Source: Acidobacteriota bacterium (GTDB lineage: Bacteria; Acidobacteriota; Blastocatellia; Pyrinomonadales; Pyrinomonadaceae). From it: a stretch of 64,000 nucleotides of DNA. The stretch covers positions 1-64,000 of the forward strand of contig JAIVJZ010000048.1 of the NCBI GenBank assembly GCA_020199775.1, written 5' to 3'. The first letter of the stretch is position 1; every line of letters begins with the position of its first letter. The notes beneath the pieces are model-generated. The model was not told the origin of the DNA. It did not search any database and saw only the letters and a program-made list of their open reading frames with translations. This document shows, piece by piece, positions 44,842 to 52,819 of this stretch. The position numbers were made by a program, and so were the translations under genes.

Positions 44842-47097
44842 TTAGGCCGCCACGACCGCCGCCGGACTGGAACTGCCGCCTCCGAATCGGTTCTTCAACT
44901 GTTCAAAGTAGTCCTGCCAGGGCCTGATCTTGTCGCAGGGGCTGACCCATGCATAGTGCTTGCGAACGGTCGCTACACTATCGTTCAACGCCGCCGCTGC
45001 CACTTCGTAGCCGTTGGGATCGTTCTTGATGTAGTCGCTTGCTACCAGGTGCCGGACTGCGTGCGCGGAGAATCCTTTACAGTTTGGAATGTAGCGCTGG
45101 GTCATGTGGAGCATGCGATCAGACAGCGAGTCCTCTGTCATATTTTGCGCCCCGGTATACTTCTCCAACTGCTTTTTCTTCATCCTGCGGGCGGCATAAG
45201 GCCCTTGGCGGAACACATAAGGATTCAATTCAATCGCCTGCTCTTCCTCAACGCTCAGCAGGGACATCCCCAATTTGGCCCGGCGGCGGTTGACCGCGTC
45301 CTTCATTGACTTGATGAGAACCGGACGATGCACGAACAAGTACTCCTCCAAGATGGGAACGACCGACTTAGCCACCGGGACGTCGACTGCCACCCCATTT
45401 TTCATCTCCCGCTTCGTATATCGAATCCACCAACTGCCATCAGGCCTCCGGTAGAGGTTCATGTCCTCTGCGTCTTCCAACGCCGGTCCGGCATTATCCA
45501 GCACCCGAAGGTTAAATTTCATTCGGGATATGTTCTTGATGCGTAACGGGTAGGAGGTGATGAATTCCGCGAAAAAGATGTCGCGTATGTGCCCTGCCAG
45601 AACAACGGCACTGCCATTCCGGAGCTGTGGGATGCGCCTCTTCATGTTCTCAGTCATCTCAATAAGAATGCTGATGGGGTGCTCGAGTTCCTCGATGAAC
45701 TTACGCACGGCAACGAAGGGGTCCCGGGTCATAACGACGGGCCGATTCTTAGACTGCTTGATGGTCTTGATAAACTTCAGGATCTTCTCGCGATTTTCCT
45801 GACACCAGCGGTCCCAATCTTCAGGGGCAACAGCCTTTGGCAATTTGGCACCGTAATGAGGTTGCTGGCGCAGGAAGCCCGTCCCTTTGCGAAGCCATGA
45901 TGTGCAGATATTCAGAAAACAAATCGTGCCGGAATTGTAAGATTGCGAGTAGGATCTTTCGCGGTTAAATTCCACATGGCCCAACACAAGTGGTGCGTCG
46001 CTCATCAGCGCCAAGGAGAGACACTCCTCCTCCATACCCATACCATTTAACCAAGGGTTAGCTGTGTTTGGCGTAAGTACTAATCGCCCCATAAACCCTG
46101 AAAGCTCGCTACGAACTATATTGGCTGTTGGGATGTTACCGTCCGGATCAATGCGCCACTCCGAGTTACGCTCTAATCCATGATTTGCCAGCCACACGTC
46201 ATCGGTGAAGAAAGAAACCAGTTCGCTGAACTCGGACTCCAGGATAGGTGTGAAGGCTTTGAGCCGGTAATGGTATCCTTGCTGTTTTCTCAGGTGCTGT
46301 CGCCACGGGGTAGCTCCGGTTTCATAGGGACCGTCGTGGTAAATGTGTGTGAGATGCACAAGCCGGCTGGTCAGTGTTCCGCGCACCACGCCGAAGACAT
46401 CTTCCAGACGCGCAACTGCAGGAATGGATTCACGCTTAGGTAGGTATACTCCTGCCACCCAACGGCGTAAGGTGGGATCAGGAATTTCGGCTTTCGCTGC
46501 AATGGCAACTATCGTTTTACCGGAAACATCAATCAGACAGCCCAGAGCTTCATTAAAGCTCTCTGGCAAGCCGGACGTTTTAATCAACTCGAGCGCGCTC
46601 TCGCGCACCATCCACATGATTGATTTGCGGTCGTTGATCGTATCCGGGCTATAACCTTTTTCCTGTAGATTCTGGAGGTGTTCCCCTAAACTACCGGAGA
46701 AATTCACTCCCAGTTCGTCACCAACGAGGAGAAGGTCGTTTTCGTTACCCGTACACGGAAGGCCTCGTCGTTTTGAGAGGTCCTTCACCCAGCCATTTAT
46801 CGCTGTGTTGTGATTAGCAATGTATGCAGCCGAGCGTTCAGTGCCATCCTCAGCGAACTGAATCCGTTTCGCGTGATATGCTTTGAGTGCCAAATATGAG
46901 GTGGGTTGGTTCGAATAGGCTGGATTGTTCGAAACAAGGGACTGCCCGTCAAGAGGGGGTAGACGCGAGCTATTGGTAACTTCAGAAATACCGTCTTTTA
47001 TTTGCAGCGCACCGGAGCCGATTCGGCCATCGTTAATTTCCGCTGTGATGGGAAGGAAGTTCTTCTCACAGGTGGTGGGGTTGTGATTCTTGCTCAT
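44842..47097 (-). CDS. Large tyrosine-recombinase-like protein with HTH, 751 aa
   Basis: The ATG at 47097 is chosen because AGGAG lies five bases before it. A GTG at 47130 lacks a site. A Cro-like HTH (IVAIAAKAEIPDPTLRRWVAG) lies at about 190-240. The C-terminal 200 residues look like a recombinase catalytic part: IRYTKREMKNG (Lys), GFSAHAVRHLVASDY (HxxR) and ATVRKHYAWVSP (Tyr). The first Arg is not certain. No family name is recalled. Long tyrosine recombinases of this kind occur on integrative elements. It is followed closely by the primase gene (9 bases) and is probably co-transcribed. Confidence 0.65.
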   Translation of the reverse strand: MSKNHNPTTCEKNFLPITAEINDGRIGSGALQIKDGISEVTNSSRLPPLDGQSLVSNNPAYSNQPTSYLALKAYHAKRIQFAEDGTERSAAYIANHNTAINGWVKDLSKRRGLPCTGNENDLLLVGDELGVNFSGSLGEHLQNLQEKGYSPDTINDRKSIMWMVRESALELIKTSGLPESFNEALGCLIDVSGKTIVAIAAKAEIPDPTLRRWVAGVYLPKRESIPAVARLEDVFGVVRGTLTSRLVHLTHIYHDGPYETGATPWRQHLRKQQGYHYRLKAFTPILESEFSELVSFFTDDVWLANHGLERNSEWRIDPDGNIPTANIVRSELSGFMGRLVLTPNTANPWLNGMGMEEECLSLALMSDAPLVLGHVEFNRERSYSQSYNSGTICFLNICTSWLRKGTGFLRQQPHYGAKLPKAVAPEDWDRWCQENREKILKFIKTIKQSKNRPVVMTRDPFVAVRKFIEELEHPISILIEMTENMKRRIPQLRNGSAVVLAGHIRDIFFAEFITSYPLRIKNISRMKFNLRVLDNAGPALEDAEDMNLYRRPDGSWWIRYTKREMKNGVAVDVPVAKSVVPILEEYLFVHRPVLIKSMKDAVNRRRAKLGMSLLSVEEEQAIELNPYVFRQGPYAARRMKKKQLEKYTGAQNMTEDSLSDRMLHMTQRYIPNCKGFSAHAVRHLVASDYIKNDPNGYEVAAAALNDSVATVRKHYAWVSPCDKIRPWQDYFEQLKNRFGGGSSSPAAVVAA

Positions 47098-47147
47098 TTT
47101 TTCTCCTAAGTCGGCGCATTGGATTGACACACGCGGAGAAAAACAGC

Positions 47148-47213
47148 AAAATTGTAGACGGAGATAGGGAATCGTAGATGCCGATAGCCGACCAAGCTGT
47201 CATCTACAATTTT
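47148..47213. promoter_or_regulatory. Inverted repeats TGTAGA/TCTACA upstream of the recombinase gene
   Basis: AAAATTGTAGA (47148-47158) pairs exactly with TCTACAATTTT (47203-47213). Related half-sites CGTAGAT (47173-47179) and GTCTAC (47216-47221) lie in or near it. The cluster is just upstream of the recombinase start and downstream of the LexA-like gene, whose product is a candidate binder. Confidence 0.4.
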
Positions 47214-47292
47214 GGTCTACAACTCTGGAACGGCTCAAGTCCTGCAAGACTTGGGCTGTTCCTGTTTTTGACCGCAGAAATTTTATCGACCG

Positions 47293-47637
47293 TTACACGG
47301 CCGAGTGCCGCTTGCCTTCAATATTTTCAAGAGCAAGTTTCTGCCTTGCCTTTGACGTTACCCTGATATTTCTCCTTTTTCTTTTAACTTTCCGCGCAAG
47401 GTAGCCTTTGCGCCGCAAAGGTTCCAGATATGACTCAGCCGTCGAACTTTTGATCCCCATCGCCGCCACCACTTCACGCTGGGTGGGGTAATAGCGGTGT
47501 TCATTGAAAAATTCGAGAATAAATTTAAGGCACTGTCCCTGTTTCTCGGAAAGAGGAGGCAGTACCGTTAGGGATTCCAGCCCCGCGAGCGATTCTTCTT
47601 CTATCCCCGCATCAATGACTAATGCTTCCTTCGACAT
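47293..47637 (-). CDS. LexA-N-terminal-type winged-helix regulator
   Basis: 114 aa. SEKQGQCLKFILEFFNEHRY then PTQREVVAAMGIKSSTAESYL and LRRKGYL match the LexA DNA-binding domain, followed by a basic tail. There is no peptidase domain, so it cannot self-cleave. It probably regulates the recombinase-primase operon downstream. Confidence 0.75.
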   Translation of the reverse strand: MSKEALVIDAGIEEESLAGLESLTVLPPLSEKQGQCLKFILEFFNEHRYYPTQREVVAAMGIKSSTAESYLEPLRRKGYLARKVKRKRRNIRVTSKARQKLALENIEGKRHSAV

Positions 47638-48541
47638 GTCCGCTTTATACTCCCAAATGCTCTACTTCGCAAGAACTTTCTAATTTAACCTACAAGCCCT
47701 TGAAACTAAACAGGTAAAGAAATAATTTGCTACCTATTTGCTTAGTATCTCCGGTACATAACTGATAACTGGTGCCTTTCACATCTCCCTTTGAGTTTAC
47801 TTAAGCTCCCCGCGTTAATCTTGTGACCCAATTCGCGCACCGAATGAGCACCTAGAAAATCTACTGGAACGCGCTTGATGGTACGTTTATTTATATTGCT
47901 GGATGTCATTTGGTACTGCATATAATCAAGTTTAAAATGATATAAATTTTTAGTTGGTACACATAATTTCTATCGCCAAACTAAAGATCAAGATTTGTTG
48001 AACCAGATGGAAAACTATCATTCGCCCATCTCTTCGCAGACCAGATATTTCCTTAGTTCACAAGTTTTCTTACCGGTTTTCAAGGACTCACTAACACTTT
48101 TCTAGTCGCTCACGAAAAACTATTGATTTACCTGATCAATTCAGTTAATGAAAGATCAAATGTGAGCAAGTAGGCTTCTTCGTTTACTCCTAGCCTTTTC
48201 GTGAGTACCTTTAAGCTCATCTAATAAAATCAATCACTTAGAAAGACTACCCTGTTCCAAGAATAGGCAACTCATTTCTTCTCTTCACGAAACGCCTGAT
48301 TTCCTTTGTAGAGACGTTTTTTCTTAACCCCTTTAAACACCCAAATACCCTCTAAAAAAAAACGAAAAACCGTCGGCATCGTATGCCCGACGGTTATGAT
48401 TATAAAGGTTTCCAAAAATCCTGTCTTGAGCGAATTGAATGAAATATTTATGTTTATCTCACTATTTTTAGCTCCATATTGAAGCTTTTCCTCTTGATTT
48501 AGACGAATTAAACCTACTAATTCATCTAACAGGGAATCAGC
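47638..48541. other. AT-rich gene-free region, possible origin/attachment/transfer region
   Basis: About 900 bases with no supported gene and distinctly lower GC than its surroundings. It holds a CTCACGAAAA (48109-48118) and TTTTCGTGAG (48196-48205) inverted pair, a weaker third copy near 48284, and TGGTAC motifs each followed by an AT-rich stretch near 47879, 47911 and 47955. A hairpin terminator sits at its right end (see 48361-48395). The position between the recombinase and the next gene fits an attP, oriT or second origin. This is an inference. Confidence 0.45.
48361..48395 (-). terminator. Rho-independent terminator of the 48542-49633 gene
   Basis: AACCGTCGGCAT (48368-48379) pairs with ATGCCCGACGGTT (48383-48395), with one bulged base. 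On the minus strand the stem is followed by TTTTCGTTTTTTTTT. It lies about 150 bases after the stop of the minus-strand gene. Confidence 0.75.
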
Positions 48542-49633
48542 TCATTCATACTCATCTGCGAACACTTCTATCGAGAAGCCTGAATCGTTTTCATCATCTT
48601 CCGAGTATTCAGGTTCGTGCGTCTCCGGTCCTGCCACCTTGCGCGCTTCCAGCACCCTGGCGTAGATCCCCGGCTTGCCATCCTTATCTTCAAGACCCTC
48701 TTCATCTACAAAGTAGAGCTCGAACTGCTTGGACGAGAGCAGAAGGGCGACATCCTTATAGTCCGAGCCGGGTACTAGGTCGAGCACCCAATCGTAGATG
48801 TCACCGTACTCCCGCCGAACTTGTTTGACCCATTCTCCTCTTCGCCACTCCACAGAGTCTTTGCTCTCATAAATGTTCTTAAGTTTTATTGCCAGTTCCT
48901 CATTCAGTGAGTGAGCTTTAGCCAACTTCTTGAGATTAACCTTCGTCCATACAATTTTAGGGCCGGGCTTCATGGGAGCCCAGTGCGACTTTGTAGCCTT
49001 TTCGTAAGAAGAAAAAAATTGCTCCCAAATCGCTTTTAGTTCGTGTCCCTTAGAAAGGGAGATATATCCCTTTTCGTTGAGCTCATGAATCGTAGCGATG
49101 ATTACCTGCATCATAATCTGGTCTGAGAATGAAGCGAGCGCGTAGACGATCTTCTGCTCGAAGATCTCCTTCGCCAATTCGGCATAGGGGGAGGTGGCAG
49201 AAGACCCTGTGGCAGGATTTGCTAAGAGGGAATCTGTCTCTGTGGTCGCGGCCTCAGTCTTCAATTCCTCAATTAAAGTCACTCCCGCTATCTTCATATC
49301 AAGCCCCGTGGCCGGGCCCCGGAAAATATAAGGTTCCTCACGTGTCGTCAGGGCCAGAAGTTCGGAAAAGACTGCATGGAACGTCTGCCGAATATTTTGA
49401 GGGTCGTAATGGATGGAGAATGAAGCGAAGTCCGTGGGAACGGAACGCGTAATCCCGCCGTCCGGCATATCCGGTGCGTAATTTTCAATCCATTCCTCGG
49501 GAAGATATTTTGCTTGACGCGCTGAGGCCTTAGACTTCTTCTTACTTGAACCGCCTTTAGAAGGTTTAATCGGAGTCCCCGATGATTTCTTCGATCTCTG
49601 CTTCTTTGTGGCTTTCTTCTTTGTGGTAGGCAT
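48542..49633 (-). CDS. Hypothetical protein with Lys/Ser-rich basic tail, 363 aa
   Basis: The first 40 residues are extremely Lys/Ser/Thr-rich (ATKKQRSKKSSGT), like a histone-tail or nucleic-acid-binding segment. The rest is globular: YLPEEWIENYAPD, IHYDPQNIRQTFHAVFSELLAL, KIVYALASFSDQIMMQVIIAT, YGDIYDWVLDLVPGSDYK. It ends in an acidic tail. I recognise no domain. A strong terminator follows it and no close neighbour exists, so it is transcribed alone. It may belong to the mobile backbone. Confidence 0.65.
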   Translation of the reverse strand: MPTTKKKATKKQRSKKSSGTPIKPSKGGSSKKKSKASARQAKYLPEEWIENYAPDMPDGGITRSVPTDFASFSIHYDPQNIRQTFHAVFSELLALTTREEPYIFRGPATGLDMKIAGVTLIEELKTEAATTETDSLLANPATGSSATSPYAELAKEIFEQKIVYALASFSDQIMMQVIIATIHELNEKGYISLSKGHELKAIWEQFFSSYEKATKSHWAPMKPGPKIVWTKVNLKKLAKAHSLNEELAIKLKNIYESKDSVEWRRGEWVKQVRREYGDIYDWVLDLVPGSDYKDVALLLSSKQFELYFVDEEGLEDKDGKPGIYARVLEARKVAGPETHEPEYSEDDENDSGFSIEVFADEYE

Positions 49634-50164
49634 TTTACCTGCAGGTGATGAACTATGCGTCTGATTGTCTCGAATTCAAATGCGAGCTTATATTGATTTT
49701 CCCGGGGCCCGCATGCGCCTTTGATAAGGACGAGAGCGTACTACCGGTCGAGCATTCCATTCAACGTCTACAAGCTTTTTTTGATAGTCCTAAATTTGAT
49801 TTATATGAGTGATATGAGCGAGGCGTTTCTGAACTGTTCGTCAAAGATAACGATTCTAAATCTCGTGTAGAAGACTTGTCGGGGCGAGAAAGATTGTTTG
49901 CTACAGACAGATTATCTCTTCAGTTTGATTAAAGAATACACGCCGCGCGCAGCCTTCCAAACAGCCATAGTCCCGATAACGGCAATCCATCAGTCGCAGC
50001 ACGGCCCCTGCGCTCATCCGAGAGTACACGAGATTGGCTTTCAGGCGCTTCCTCAAGCGTCATCGCCTCGTGCTTCCCATCCTTGAAGTTTAATGTGAGA
50101 TCAAGCTTGAGAACATCTATTACTTTTGCCCTGCCGGAAAGGGGCGGAGAAAAGTGTAGAGAGT
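49634..50164. other. Intergenic region, nothing recognised
   Basis: About 530 bases between two minus-strand genes. No RNA gene, terminator or conserved frame is evident. Short frames here are overlapping shadows. Confidence 0.4.
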
Positions 50165-50749
50165 TTAGTGCTTGAAGGTGCGGTCGCTTCCACCTCGCGG
50201 AGGTTGGGGGACAAGATTCAGAACTCTTTGCCGGAAGGTCAGCATCTGTGTGCTGACGCCGTACACCCTTGCCGCCGTCTCGGGATCTATCCTCTGCCGC
50301 CGGATTAGCAGCAGCGCCTCGCGCGGTAGGAGAAGACAACCGGAGAGCCATTTGGCTTCCTCCTCCTGCTGCTTATTGTAAGAACTCAGGATGAGCAGAC
50401 CATCCTCCGTCACGTCAACCCGCGCCGGCTCATGACCGATGAGGATGTGAGCGATTTCATGCATGATGTCGCTCGCGCGCCGTCCGCCGTCGTGCGCCGG
50501 GTTGACGATGATGAGGTCCTTCGCCCCCGTGCAGAGGGTAATAGCTGACCAACTGTCCGGATCTTTCTCCACGAGCACGCTCAGGCACAGCGGGTCGAGG
50601 CCGGGTATCTGCGCCGCCGTCCACACTTCGATGCCGAGATGCCCGGCTAACGCCACCGGGTCTAGGGGATCGTCGGACTTCAACCTCAGTTCAGTCCGCT
50701 GCTGGAGGGCGACACGCTCGCACCAGCTTTTGAATCCTCGGGCGTACAC
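50165..50749 (-). CDS. ImmA/IrrE-family metallopeptidase
   Basis: 194 aa, GTG start one base after the XRE gene's stop. The zinc motif HEIAH (residues 97-101) is preceded by DLIIVNPAH and followed by a second Glu-rich helix (EEEAKWLSGCLLLPREAL), as in ImmA/IrrE. These enzymes cleave their partner XRE-type repressors under stress (ImmR in ICEBs1, DdrO in Deinococcus). Its adjacent XRE gene and the shared operators suggest that it derepresses the divergent ubiquitin-like operon. The active-site residues are complete. Confidence 0.85.
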   Translation of the reverse strand: MYARGFKSWCERVALQQRTELRLKSDDPLDPVALAGHLGIEVWTAAQIPGLDPLCLSVLVEKDPDSWSAITLCTGAKDLIIVNPAHDGGRRASDIMHEIAHILIGHEPARVDVTEDGLLILSSYNKQQEEEAKWLSGCLLLPREALLLIRRQRIDPETAARVYGVSTQMLTFRQRVLNLVPQPPRGGSDRTFKH

Positions 50750-50750
50750 G

Positions 50751-51107
50751 TTAGAGGTCTTCGTCCTCCGGTACTTCGCCGGAGACTACCAGCGCCCGGT
50801 GGGCGGCGATGATCATCTGGGCGAGAGCGTGTGCGGTTTCCGGGGCCAGCGTCTGGCTCTTCCTGCAGTGTACTGCGACCTTCAAAGTAGAGCCGGCAGC
50901 CGACTGAACGCCCAGGACTTCGCCGGGGTCGATGTTGAGCCATCTGCAGACTTTCCCGAAGGTGTCGAGGTCGGGCAAGTATCCGCGCTCCAGTCGCGAC
51001 AGTGTGCCGTGACTGATCCCTATCTCCTTAGCGGTGTCGCGTACGCCCCTCTCCCCTCTCTTGTCGATCAGTTTTCTTCCTAAAGTTTGGAGAGTGATCT
51101 TGGCCAT
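50751..51107 (-). CDS. XRE-family repressor, partner of the ImmA/IrrE peptidase
   Basis: 118 aa. The HTH (VRDTAKEIGISHGTLSRLERG) lies at about 22-42, followed by a LNIDPGEVLG segment. The C-terminal 50 residues would be the cleavable or dimerising part. AGGAA lies just before the ATG. Two 18-bp 7-4-7 palindromes and a half-site flank the divergent promoters 20-90 bases upstream and are likely its operators. It should repress both itself and the ubiquitin-like operon. Confidence 0.8.
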   Translation of the reverse strand: MAKITLQTLGRKLIDKRGERGVRDTAKEIGISHGTLSRLERGYLPDLDTFGKVCRWLNIDPGEVLGVQSAAGSTLKVAVHCRKSQTLAPETAHALAQMIIAAHRALVVSGEVPEDEDL

Positions 51108-51123
51108 GTTTTCCTAGTGAGTG

Positions 51124-51198
51124 TGTCTAAGGTATTAGACAAAGTGTTGACATGTAAGACAAGAGCTTTTATTATTCGCCTGTCTTACGAGTTAGACA
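51124..51198. promoter_or_regulatory. Divergent control region: two XRE operators around a near-consensus promoter
   Basis: O1 is TGTCTAAGGTATTAGACA (51124-51141) and O2 is TGTCTTACGAGTTAGACA (51181-51198). Both have 7-4-7 dyad symmetry, and TGTAAGACA (51153-51161) is an extra half-site. Between them, on the plus strand, TTGACA (51147-51152) and TATTAT (51170-51175) are exactly 17 bases apart. They point to the Ubl operon about 250 bases away. TTGTCT...TCTAAT on the minus strand may serve the XRE gene. Confidence 0.75.
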
Positions 51199-51431
51199 TT
51201 ATCGCCTCCCGGCATCCGATGTCAACGAATTTCGAGGGGCGGCCGACAAGTAAGAACAAGATGTAAAGCAGCACGTCGGATCGAAGTCCGATGTTGGTCA
51301 AAACTCGATCAGCAGAAAAGGTCGTCCGGCACGCTCATGCCACGCGTCGCCTGGAAAGTGCATAACACAGTATGGATGGCCTACCACCTACGACCCGTTC
51401 GGCTGACGCACAACGATGAAGGTAAGCAATA

Positions 51432-51719
51432 ATGCCAAACGAAAAGGACAAACCGAATAAGGACAAGCCGAATCAGGTCACACTAACCGTGATCGTCAAT
51501 GGTAACCCGACAGAGGTCACGGCCAACGTCCATGCCCCGATCCACACGGTCATCCCGGAAGCGCTCAACGAAACCGACAACAAGGGGCAGCCGCCGGAGA
51601 ACTGGGAGTTGCGTGACGAGCCCGGTAACCTGCTCGACCCGCAGCGCAAGATCGAAGAGTTTAACTTCGCGCCCGGCACCAAACTGTTCCTCAGCCTGAA
51701 AGCGGGCATCGGTGGCTGA
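51432..51719 (+). CDS. Ubiquitin-like protein with mature Gly-Gly C-terminus
   Basis: 95 aa. A charged tail (MPNEKDKPNKDKPNQ) precedes a beta-grasp fold: VTLTVIVNGNPTEVTANV, TVIPEALNE, ENWELRDEPGNLLDP and FAPGTKLFLSLKAG. It ends in IGG with nothing after the di-glycine, so no processing is needed before activation. It belongs to the prokaryotic ubiquitin-like proteins found with E1/E2/JAB genes. It opens the operon, and its Gly-Gly codons overlap the GTG start of the E2 gene. Confidence 0.85.
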   Translation: MPNEKDKPNKDKPNQVTLTVIVNGNPTEVTANVHAPIHTVIPEALNETDNKGQPPENWELRDEPGNLLDPQRKIEEFNFAPGTKLFLSLKAGIGG

Positions 51720-52332
51720 GCTGTCTCTACTCGTCGACCCGGCGGTCTCGCGTGCAAAGTTCGAGCGCGAGGTGGCCGAATACCGGCGACTCGAGCATGA
51801 GCACCTCAGGCGCGGGTGGATGATGCTCCACGCCGAGTACCCGAAAGTGTTCGTCGTGTTCTCCAACCCGGCGATGAATCCGCCTGCAGTGATCTTCGGG
51901 GCGAAGCTGGACTTCACCAATTACGACCTGTGGGCGCCTTCGGTGACGCTGGTGAACCCGTTCACCCAGGAGCCGTATAAAGCCCGCGAAGTACCGGTGC
52001 ATTTTCTGCGCCGCCCTCCCGCCGCGGAAATCCCGCCCCAGGTCAGGGCGATGCTGCAGCAGGGCGTGCCTTTCGAGCAGTTGATGCGGCCGACGCCACT
52101 GCTGGTGTCGTACACGCCAGACGACGAGCCATTCGTCTGCCTGCCCGGCATCCGTGAGTATCACAACCACCCGGGCCATTCCGGTGATTCTTGGTTGTTA
52201 CACCGCGGTCGCGGCGAGGGGACACTTTACTTCATTCTCGATCAGCTCTTTAAGTACGGGGTGCAGCCCATCGCCTATGTGGTTGAGACGATGTATGCCG
52301 TGAAACTCGCGCCGCAGGTGATTCCCGAATGA
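51712..52332 (+). CDS. E2-like conjugating-enzyme protein
   Basis: 206 aa, GTG start 8 bases inside the Ubl gene. It has the fold of prokaryotic E2 proteins: EYPKVFVVFSNPAMNPPAVIFGAKLDFTNYD, FTQEPYKAREVPVHFLRR and VSYTPDDEPFVCLPGIREYH. Cys143 (FVCLPG) is the only Cys and so is the probable thioester site, with HNHPGHSGDSW just after it. The C-terminal helix LYFILDQLFKYG ends the fold. It should accept the Ubl from the E1 at 52820. Confidence 0.8.
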   Translation: MAELSLLVDPAVSRAKFEREVAEYRRLEHEHLRRGWMMLHAEYPKVFVVFSNPAMNPPAVIFGAKLDFTNYDLWAPSVTLVNPFTQEPYKAREVPVHFLRRPPAAEIPPQVRAMLQQGVPFEQLMRPTPLLVSYTPDDEPFVCLPGIREYHNHPGHSGDSWLLHRGRGEGTLYFILDQLFKYGVQPIAYVVETMYAVKLAPQVIPE

Positions 52333-52817
52333 AGGGGCTGGCCCACGTCGAAACCGTCCTGGTCCCGCGCCGCTGTGTGGATGAAGCGCACGCGCACCTC
52401 GCGCTCGTCGGCAGGGGAGGGTTCGAAGGCTTCGCGCTCTGGGCCGGGGCTCTGGAAGGCGACGTCTTTCGTGTCGTCGACACCATTATTCCGGAACAAA
52501 GGGGTCTTCGTAGTGACCTTGGCGTCTGCGTCACGGTAGACGGGAGGGAACTGCATCGAATCAACGTGTGGCTGCACAGTCGCGGGCTCACGCTCGTCGC
52601 TCAATTGCACAGTCATCCGACCGAAGCCTACCATTCGGATACTGACGACACTTATCCAATTGCCACTACGACCGGCAGTCTCTCTCTCGTTATACCCGAT
52701 TTCGCCGTCGCACCCTTCTCACTCGAGACCTGCGCCGTCTACCGCCTACTGCCGCCCCGCGGCTGGGTCGAGTTATCGCCGGAGGAAGTCGGGCGTTTGA
52801 TCGTCATCGAGGATTAG
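52329..52817 (+). CDS. JAB/JAMM-family isopeptidase
   Basis: 162 aa. Glu33 (GFEGFALWAG), His94 and His96 (LHSHP), Ser103 and Asp106 form the complete JAMM zinc site. The ATG overlaps the E2 stop by 4 bases. In ubiquitin-like operons this enzyme removes the Ubl from targets or trims it. Because the Ubl already ends in Gly-Gly, deconjugation is the more likely role here. Confidence 0.9.
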   Translation: MKGLAHVETVLVPRRCVDEAHAHLALVGRGGFEGFALWAGALEGDVFRVVDTIIPEQRGLRSDLGVCVTVDGRELHRINVWLHSRGLTLVAQLHSHPTEAYHSDTDDTYPIATTTGSLSLVIPDFAVAPFSLETCAVYRLLPPRGWVELSPEEVGRLIVIED

Positions 52818-52819
52818 GT

